Positions 56,677-64,000 of a DNA stretch of 64,000 nt are shown piece after piece (the first letter of the stretch is position 1; each line of letters begins with the position of its first letter). The position numbers and the translations under genes were made by a program. This DNA comes from Cryptomeria japonica (Eukaryota; Streptophyta; Pinopsida; Cupressales; Cupressaceae): positions 470,018,573 to 470,082,572 of the forward strand of contig NC_081409.1 in assembly GCF_030272615.1 (NCBI RefSeq), read 5' to 3'. The notes beneath the pieces are model-generated. The model saw nothing but the letters and a program-made list of their open reading frames with translations. It did no database searches and was not told the DNA's origin.

Positions 56677-57919
56677 TGTAAAGTGGAAAATCTCAATTGA
56701 ACCCTAGTTGCTCTCCCCTCTTCCAACTCCAATGAGAGAGAAGGGAGATTCACTCTAGGGTTGATGGTTTTCACTTAGGGGAGAGACTTTACATTCAAAA
56801 GAGGGGTTGAAACCCACAAGATCCAATCCCACGCAATGCAAGATTGGATGCTAAATGAGTTTCAAGGGTTATGACAACAAGGCTACCCTCTTTTGTAAAG
56901 AATGTGCATAGAAGAATTAAGCTAGGAATGCATAGAAAGTGAGAAAGATTCTCTTATAAACTGAGATAGGAATATAGTATGAAGCTGCGGACCTGGAATT
57001 AGCAGTAAAATGTCAATACGACACTGTCCTACAAATTTGAGCAAAAGTTGTTGGGACGATGGCGCCCGGCGCCACGGTCCTCCAAAAAATCCGCGAAACG
57101 AAGGGGGATCTATTCGTCTCTACACAAGGATTCCAGATCTTCAATTTCAGCCACGTATCTGTAACCTACACACAGAAAAGTGAAGACGATTGGGGGATTA
57201 GGGATTAGGGGTTTGCCTTTAGGTCAAACCCCGGTTTTGGAATTAACCAAGAAATGAGCAATGCTATAAATGTAAATGTCTGTAATGTAAAACAAGTACT
57301 AATACCTTGTTGTAAGGATGTTTGTATCCTTATGTGCGAAGGTATAGATGTTGTATGTTGTATGTTGTAGTAGTATGTTGTAAGTGATCTCCTCTTCAAT
57401 GGTTGAATCCTTGTCTTGAATGCAACACTTAGCCTTGAATGGAGACTTGAAATGATCAATTTCTTGAAGGAATGCTTGAATGCTTGAATGCTTGAGTATA
57501 GTTTCCACGCTTGTACACATATGTCCTTCTTTTTTTAAAATGGGAGAGGAAAATGTAGTTTATATACTTGTCAATTAGGGCTGATAGACTGATTTTCCCG
57601 ACCTTAGGCCGACCAGGAAAGATAATTTTTCAATTTGCAAACATAAAGACCCAAAGTCCAAAAGAGACTGGGCCCAAAATAGGACCCAGGGACCAGGGTG
57701 TTGGGCGCCCTGGTCCTGAAGGACCAGGGCATTGGGCACTCTGGTCCCACCTCCCGGGACAGCAGGGTGCAAAGGAGGTTCAGGCCAGGGTGCAAGAAAA
57801 TGTAGTTTTCAGTGTCATAATCAGGTTTTGGGGTCTCCATTCAGGTTGCGTGTCGCGTCGCCATCGTGAAGACCGAAATGCAGTCGAAATTGCAAGTGTC
57901 GCAATTTTAGGATGCTACA
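56677..57919 (-). repeat. 5' LTR of the Gag-only element
   Basis: About 1243 bp, nearly identical to 50110-51321. The extra bases come from a second GGACCAGGG...CTGGTCC hairpin unit at about 57691-57750. TATA-like TATATAAACTAC at about 57569-57558 (-). Confidence 0.93.
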
Positions 57920-58726
57920 CCAAGAAATGTTTTGGATGTGTAATCTTTTTACCATCTTCATCTATGATCTGTATAGTATCCCTTCTATTGGAAGAAACAT
58001 GAGATTGGTTGGTCCAATAATCAATGACCTATCTTTTTACATCTTCAAAAATTATATCTTTTCTAGGAACCCTACAAATATTTACCCAATTCTTTTCAAT
58101 GTTTTCATCCAACATATTTCTCTTCCTAATGTATCTTTGAACAATTCTTCTAGATACATGCATTAATTGAGAAATTGCATTAACTTGTTTTCTACGAGTC
58201 AATTCCTTACTAGTAATCATAGTCATCAATTCTCTACGTGCAACACTTAAATCAAGACCTCGACTTGTGTTCTCAATACAATTTAATGCTTCTTGTAAAT
58301 TTCCAATTATAGTTTCTTTTACTAATGTATCAGGATAACTTTTCTTATTACCAACACCCAACAACTCCAAAATAGGCTTCATTTCCCTTTTCCTAAATAA
58401 CTTAGCAAATAATTGTGCTCTCCCAATAATAGACTTATTTTTAAAATAATCATCCCATAATTTCTTACAATGCAATTTTTACTTTGCTTTCAGGTATCAT
58501 ATCTTTAGATGGAATTTCATTGAAAAGACTATCTTCATCCATTTCCATCAAATTTTCCATACCAGAAAAAAAAATCATCTCGTACCTAAGTAGATGTTTC
58601 TTGAACATCATCAGGTTGATCTTGAACAACAACAACAGATTGTTGTTGACTACGTTTTGTATGACCTTTCATCTTATCATCCCTTTTACGATCATACAAC
58701 CTTGATATAGTCCTCTTATTCCCCAT
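57920..58726 (-). pseudogene. DDE-type transposase-like gene, 5' part
   Basis: This is the front of the gene continued at 50109. A plausible start is the ATG at 58726 (MGNKRTISRLYDRKRDDKMK). The frame has a TAG at 58588, a one-base shift near 58478, then runs open to a TAG at 58029 (KLWDDYFKNKSIIGRAQLFA ... LTRRKQVNAISQLMHVSRRI). It continues as VIDYWTNQSHVSSNRRDT and DGKKITHPKHF to the retrotransposon edge. The helix-rich middle with RRKQVNAISQLM could be a DNA-binding helix-turn-helix. CCAAG at 57920-57924 is half of the target duplication. Confidence 0.7.
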
Positions 58727-60568
58727 TGCAAAACATATTTAGATCTTCAAAATTGTGTGCTTTGAACCTAAAAACAAAACATGCAAATATGCAGATCTTC
58801 AAAATTTAGTTCTTTGAACTAAAAAGGTTATATATCTAATTACTTTTCCTCGGTTCTTAACAAAAAAAATGTAATTAGTGAAATGTATAAATAATTTTGC
58901 ATTCTTAAACTTAACATGTGTAAATTTCATCCATTTAGATCATTTGACTTGAAGTCCAATTTTTATAATTTAGAAAATGAAAAAATAAGGCTCAAGAAAT
59001 TTAGGAGCATTGATACAAAGTAAGAAATTAAGTATACTTCAATTAGATACATTTGACTATATGCAATGTACATATGAACATGATTTAATAAAATTAATTG
59101 CTTGAAATCACTTAGCTAACATATAGAGAATTTGAGTCAAGTATTAGGAAATAAAATATAATATAATTCAGTACTAAATAGTGTTGGAGATATGACCAAT
59201 TAATGGTTATCGTGGTATCGCAATGACTAAAGAATATGGTTAATCTAAAAAATATTTAATTTCCAAAAAAAATCTAATATTGTAAATTAAGCATGATTGA
59301 AAAAATAATTTAAAATAACATACTTGGAAGAGGTAGATGCCTTCCAAAAAAAAATTTAAAATCTTTGCCCCTTTACAAAATTAGAAATATTCGCCCCTTT
59401 ATAATGTTCCTACTCGCTCCAAAATGCCACTTTATTTGAAAAAACAAATAATTTTTTGCAAAAATAACTTATTATTTTCGCACTTGATTGTTTTGGTTTT
59501 TTTAATGGGAAAAATAATTCTTTTTTATATGTAGTTCAAGCGACCGGTCATGTCGGCTGGAATGGTTCCGACCGGAACACTTTTGGTCGAAACGCTTCCG
59601 GACAACGGCTTATGTGGAATGCCAAGTGGCAGCCACATCAACAAAAATGATGATTTTCTCAAACTTGTCACTTCTGCAACAAAATTCAATAGGTAAATTA
59701 AACATTAAAAAAAATTTAAAATACCCTTTTTAGAGATCAAAGTCATGATTCTACTCATATAATTTTTTTAATGTTTTGATTACATTTAATATATAAAAAA
59801 TTAAAAATACTACAACTAGAAATACTTTTGTTCGATAACAAGCTGCTTTGAGAAACAAAACAAAAATATCGAATCACTTCAAAAAAAATTGAAAAAAATA
59901 TGGTTCACCAGAAGAGAGAGTCTTCTCAAAAAGAGTATTTTTAGTTTTTGGATTATTATAAATTGAATAGACAAATTGTGGTGGGAGACAAAAACTATCA
60001 AATTATGGTGTATTCGACTTCCAAATGCTATTACAAAGAAAATATACATAAAAAATTATTATTTTTTTTTTATGTACTATATAAATATGTGATCTATAAC
60101 GGATATCAAAACGAGAAAAAAAAAAGTTGATTTACATTTTCTTTTGAGGTGGGAGCCAAACCCCCTATTTTTCAACAATAAAAAAATGGACTTTACAGCT
60201 AAAAAAACATATAAATTATTGAATTTTTTTTTTTTGAAAAATAGTAGACTTAAAACAAATGTTACACATTTCATCAGTTTACATCATCTTCAAATTCAAA
60301 ATGCAAATGACACTTTTATGGCGACGAAATTGAACAGTTATTGTTGTGTTAGCCTTTTCCTTTGTAAAAGTGTGACACAAGTTTGCACTTTTACCCACCA
60401 TTAAAATGAGGCACTAATGTCACCCTTTTTAATTTACAACAACCCCTCATGTATCTGATCTGCAAGATATGGAGAAAAGTCATAAATTACTGCAAAATGG
60501 GGATACTAAATCTGAATCCCCATGTGCATACATGCCTTTGGGATTACTGTGCCTGGGTGGAGACCTAA
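58727..60568. other. AT-rich spacer, no gene seen
   Basis: Long A and T runs fill this stretch. The only unusual part is 59536-59635, a GC-richer block with CCGGTCATGTCGGCTGGAAT and TTCCGACCGG that could form short stems. Small ORFs here (59948-60130, 60077-60274, 60144-60404) are Lys/Phe-rich products of the AT bias. Confidence 0.65.
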
Positions 60569-61204
60569 AATCTAACACAGTGTAAAGAATGTAGCCCTGA
60601 AATAATATGCAAAAGAACCAATTGGAAAAGTCTCTTCAACGCTTGGGCCAATATAATATTGAGTGTTTGTTGCCTTAGCCAAGTGGGATGGGAGAAATAT
60701 TTCTCTGATCATATACCTTGTCTTTTCATACTTCTTCAATTTCTCCAAATCAATGGGTTTTAGGAGAGCAAGGGACTCATATAAATAAAAAACCTTTTGA
60801 AATTCCTCTCTTGTGATAGACAACAAAACTTCTCCCTCATTTCCTCTTATGACCCTTAGAATAGGGTCATATCTATCTGCAACTAATCTGAGTAGGTCAA
60901 CATTCATGAATACATTAGGCACCACCAATTTACCCAAGTCATACTACCATGCCTATGAAAGTGGGGTTGGTAAATTCCTTTGACCAAACCATAGCCTGAA
61001 CATATTTAGCCCTGACATCAACACCTTTGCATCTGATATCTTGCAGGCTTTGTCAGCTAAACCCTCCCCTAGTGTTTGTCCATGTGCAAAAGTCTACCCC
61101 TGGTAATTGTCATTTGTTGAGGGATTCAATTGGTCCAGGAAATAATCATAAAGATTTTTCTTCAAGTATTTTGTCTGTCCCAAATGATTTCTCTGAGGTG
61201 CCAT
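60569..61204 (-). pseudogene. Unrecognised protein gene, broken by three stops
   Basis: From an ATG at 61204 (MAPQRNHLGQTKYLKKNLYD) one frame reaches the stop at 60569, with TAG codons at about 61101, 60951 and 60945. The second half (60937-60572) is open for 121 codons: DLLRLVADRYDPILRVIRGN, EEFQKVFYLYESLALLKPID, GSFAYYFRATFFTLC. The layout recalls N-terminal ORFs of some plant mobile elements, but I do not recognise the family. The stops again sit where Gln or Trp would fit. It could equally be a relic of a host gene. Confidence 0.5.
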
Positions 61205-62559
61205 CTCTTAAACTAGGGTTTCTAGTATAGTTTTTTGAATTGGGAAGGAAAAGACTAGGGATAGCATGAAATTTAAAATGCAACAACAATTTAGGAAAAT
61301 TTTCACCTTTCTCTATCTAACCTCTAACCCTAGAACAATTTATAACTCTTTCCCTATGATTTTCATGCAATTCACAGCTTTAATTGCTTTAAAACAGATG
61401 AAAAAGCCTAGATGAACTTATTACTTTAATTACACCAGAAAACCCCAATTTTGTACTACAAGAAGTCATTGAAATCTCCCTTGGCTCTAGGATCGCTCTT
61501 TGATCTCTTTTGAATGCTTTGGTGATTCAAAATAACTCAAAAAATGCATTTAATTATTTTTTAGAATGAAGAGTCACCATCCTATCCGCCATTACTACTC
61601 GTGCGAGTGTAGAAATGACTCCATTTTACATTTGAATAAAATTTGAATCTCAACCATTGATCATTTCCGCGCTGGGAGATCGCACAAACCACATTGGTCA
61701 ATCTGACATTGACTATCATATGTGGAAAGTGGGCTCATCAAAAGGTATGACGTAGCACATCCAGCTCCCTGCCATCTCACCGCCATCTCATCGCGGTTAA
61801 TCGGTCCCACCATCGGATTACCTCAGACTGCCTTGGACATGTGGAATCATCTCATGATGCTGCGATGATTATCCTCCTTGTATCTTCAACCATGGGGTTC
61901 TGAGAACTATCAGATCTACTCAAACTTTATCCTCCTACCACCCGACCGCCAACCTTACCTGCTTAACCATCATACACCCTTTTTATTGTGATTAAAACAT
62001 CATCGTCCATTTAATGCATGTGCAAATTGAAAAGTTTTTAGTAGCTTGATCTTTAGTAGTTAGATATCAGCATAAATAATAAGGCTCAAACTTAGGAAAA
62101 ATTAAAATTCTCACCAATAAAATATTAAAAGGGGAGCCACCTAGGATGATAGGATAGACATAACATTGGGAGATAAAGAGGACTTGACCACTAGGTAGAT
62201 AGAATAAAATGTGCCTGACTTAGGAAAATAAAAAAGGGTCATCCAAGCAAATTAATACCTAGGGGAAAGACATGGCCCCTTCAATGATAAAATAACCCTC
62301 AAACCTAAGTGAAAAAGGTAATGTAGAATTAGAACAAATTTAAGGGTTTAACAACAAGACTTAATAAAAAATGCATAAACCCTAAACCCTAAGCTTGATG
62401 GAAATAACTAAGAGCACAATTAATTTAAAATGACCAAATTTTTCACGAGAACATCAAATTTTTTGTTGTCATTTTGTAGGACTATCACCCCTCTCAAACA
62501 CAAAGGAAGATTGTGGCTTCACCATAATCTCTCCAACCATTGGAACGGTTGGCACTACC
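61205..62559. other. Spacer between two relic genes
   Basis: No gene, LTR edge or PBS could be fixed. It may hold the leader of the gag that follows. CCCTAAACCCTAAG near 62385 is a two-unit telomere-like (telo-box) string. Confidence 0.55.
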
Positions 62560-63564
62560 CATTGGGCAAACAGGGTCAATTTTGAAGATGAAATCGTGGT
62601 GACAAATCTGTTTACCAACAAAAATACATCTAAAGAAGATGTAGAAGAAGCAATAGGTCAAGATTAGGGTCGATTGTTGAAGGCCATTTCCTAGATTGTG
62701 AAGAGACCCAAAATTGAAGTCTCTAATTTTTCCAAAAATATGAACCCAGAAGAGTTGATCAATTGGATAAATGAGTTGGAGGAGTATTTTGAATATGAGA
62801 TAGAGGACCTAGATCGGGTCAAGTTTATGAAAACAAAGCTGAAAGGTCATGAAAATATCTGGTGGAAAGAGGTCCAGCTAGAAATAAATTGGAGAGGAAA
62901 GGGGGAAATTACCAGATGGGATCGAATGGTTGAGAAGCTGAAAAAACAATTCATTTCAATGGACTATGAGTTGGATCTATTGAAGAGGTTGCAAGGGTTG
63001 AAGCAAGTCTATTAAGGAGTATATAGAATAATTTTACAAGATAATTATAAGAATAGGCCATGCAGAGGCTAACAAGGAGAAAGTCACCCATGTTATCTTA
63101 ATGGGTTATGACCAAGTATTCAAGAGGACTGGAGTTTGGTCAGAATGGCCAATATTGAGGAAGTATAAATTTGCATTGAAAGTGGAGGAGAAACTAAATA
63201 AAAGATTTGAAAGCAAGCAAAAAGGGAAAGACCAGGGTGGCAGAGGTGGTGGAAGATCCTTTGGAAATGGAATAAAAATCATAAGAAAAATGATGATGCG
63301 GGTACCAACCAAAATCAAAAGGGTGATAATTTTTATCGCTCCCATGATCAAAATAATGGTGAACAACAAGGAAGATGAAGGCCTGGACAAGGGTCTAGGA
63401 GAGAAGGTTTTAGAGGAACCTGTTTCTAGCATGGAGAAGAAGGGAATAGAGCCTATGAATTTACACAACACCAAGGAAGTGTTGGCATATGGACACTCCA
63501 ATGAGACATTGTGTGTGATTGAAGGTTTTGTCATTGATGGCAACCTTGCAATCCTATGGCACTA
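62560..63564 (+). pseudogene. gag: Gypsy-type Gag, frameshifted
   Basis: The gag core is clear in the open part 62698-63015 (NPEELINWINELEEYFEYEI; KLKGHENIWWKEVQLEI; MVEKLKKQFIS). After a frame change near 63005 it continues as SIKEYIE, stop, FYKIIIRIGHAEANKEKVTH and VFKRTGVWSEW, then a Gly/Arg-rich stretch KGKDQGGRGGGRSFGNG. After another frame change the remains of a CCHC knuckle read TCF, stop, HGEEGNRAYEF at about 63418-63460. Pieces with stops reach upstream to about 62560. It is a decayed nucleocapsid gene of an LTR retrotransposon with no pol visible behind it. Confidence 0.72.
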
Positions 63565-63711
63565 GCAAGACATTATACTGGCAAAGCATTACACAGGCAA
63601 CCTTGCAATCCTATGGCACTGGCAAGACATTATACCGGCAAAGCATTACATAGGAAACCTTGCAATCCTATGGCACCGGCAAGACATTATACTAGCAAAG
63701 CATTATTCAAA
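63541..63711 (+). repeat. 57-bp tandem repeat, three units
   Basis: Units start at 63541, 63598 and 63655 (CAACCTTGCAATCCTATGGC type). 57 is a multiple of 3, so the array stays open as 19-residue repeats (ALARHYTGKALHRQPCNP). Weaker ACCGGCA and ACACYGGCA motifs follow to about 63815. Confidence 0.9.
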
Positions 63712-63815
63712 CAAGACAATGCACCGGCAACAACAAGATCAATCTACACTGGCACCAACACAGAAGATGTACACCGGCACAGAAGGAAATATGTATACCG
63801 ACACAGAGGCTGACA

Positions 63816-64000
63816 GGATTTTTGATATGTATTATTTTGTTTATTATTGTAAGCTGACTTGGCAAATTGTAAAATGACTCTTGTATATAAAAGAGATCAT
63901 TGTAGTCATTTGTAGGATATGGATAGGAAGGATAATAAATTATAAGGCAGACCTAATGTGTGAATTGTAGGTCAAGGGTATAAGTAAAGAACAGAGCAAG
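63816..64000 (+). promoter_or_regulatory. Possible LTR promoter with TATA box
   Basis: TGTATATAAAAGAGATCATT at 63882 is a strong TATA-type string after the gag relic. It may lie in an LTR, but the edges are not visible within the window. Confidence 0.4.

Larger units (their letters stand above)
50110..57919 (-). mobile_element. 7.8-kb LTR element with Gag-protease only
   Basis: LTRs at 50110-51321 and 56677-57919, flanked by a perfect 5-bp target duplication CCAAG (50105-50109 and 57920-57924). On the minus strand the order is 5' LTR, PBS, a 1.2-kb leader, one 1140-codon ORF, 0.7 kb of non-coding DNA, polypurine tract, 3' LTR. Nothing in it resembles RT, RNase H or integrase, and there is no room for them. 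It fits the class called TR-GAG: non-autonomous but with its own Gag. It interrupts the coding exon of the transposase-like gene: DGKKITHPKHF on one side and LDTTKSELFEAF on the other. LTRs are very similar, so it is one of the younger insertions. Confidence 0.92.

Noticed and set aside
57568-58002. 144-codon ORF across the right edge of the 5' LTR
   Set aside because: It runs from the LTR into the transposase-like gene in antisense; it is a chance frame.
59536-59635. GC-richer block with CCGG stems as a regulatory RNA or transposon end
   Set aside because: The stems are only about 6 bases, and no second copy or target duplication was found.
62380-62396. Telomere-like CCCTAAACCCTAAG
   Set aside because: Only two units; telo-boxes of this size are frequent in plant DNA and do not show an interstitial telomere.
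1-64000. tRNA, rRNA, organelle DNA or an intact host gene
   Set aside because: None could be recognised by eye on either strand; small or highly diverged RNA genes could have been missed.

Overview
The window looks like intergenic DNA of a large plant nuclear genome, most likely a seed plant and probably a gymnosperm, although the species cannot be read from the sequence. The reasons are plant-type Copia and Tat/Ogre-type Gypsy retrotransposons nested inside one another, a captured piece of a plant-specific DRM-type DNA methyltransferase, a plant mobile domain gene, and no recognisable intact host gene, tRNA or rRNA. Nearly everything is mobile DNA or repeats. Coding regions are old polyproteins broken mainly by single in-frame stops that look like C-to-T or G-to-A changes.

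Layout. 1-4618: 3' part of a Copia element (+) with its 3' LTR. 4619-12783: 5' part of a Tat-type Gypsy element (-) with its 5' LTR; the Copia element sits inside it. 12784 to about 20200: pol and 3' region of another Tat-type element (+), split by the previous one. 20215-22261 and 25445-26090: an array of about 139-bp monomers, each a near-perfect palindrome. 22262-25400: a large inverted repeat whose arms are fragments of a DRM gene; one arm carries an insertion of about 0.8 kb. 26531-27862 and 44614 to about 46000: exons of an unrecognised gene (+), split by a 16.6-kb Tat element (27973-44589) with 1.05-kb LTRs, an internal 1655-bp duplication of its RT region and an antisense plant-mobile-domain gene. 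46480-47430: five 178-bp tandem repeats. 58726 to 47755: an intron-containing DDE-type transposase-like gene (-), split by a 7.8-kb LTR element (50110-57919, target duplication CCAAG) that has one intact 1140-aa Gag-protease ORF and no RT or integrase. 58.7-64 kb: AT-rich DNA, a decayed unknown gene (-), a decayed gag (+) and a 57-bp tandem repeat.

How the parts relate. The (+) gene with repeated exons and the (-) transposase gene converge on the 178-bp repeats, which share a core motif with the 139-bp palindromic satellite. I infer, without proof, that they are parts of one large old DNA transposon later hit by two LTR elements. The most unusual structure is the DRM inverted repeat: if transcribed it would fold into a long hairpin RNA matching the enzyme that carries out RNA-directed DNA methylation.
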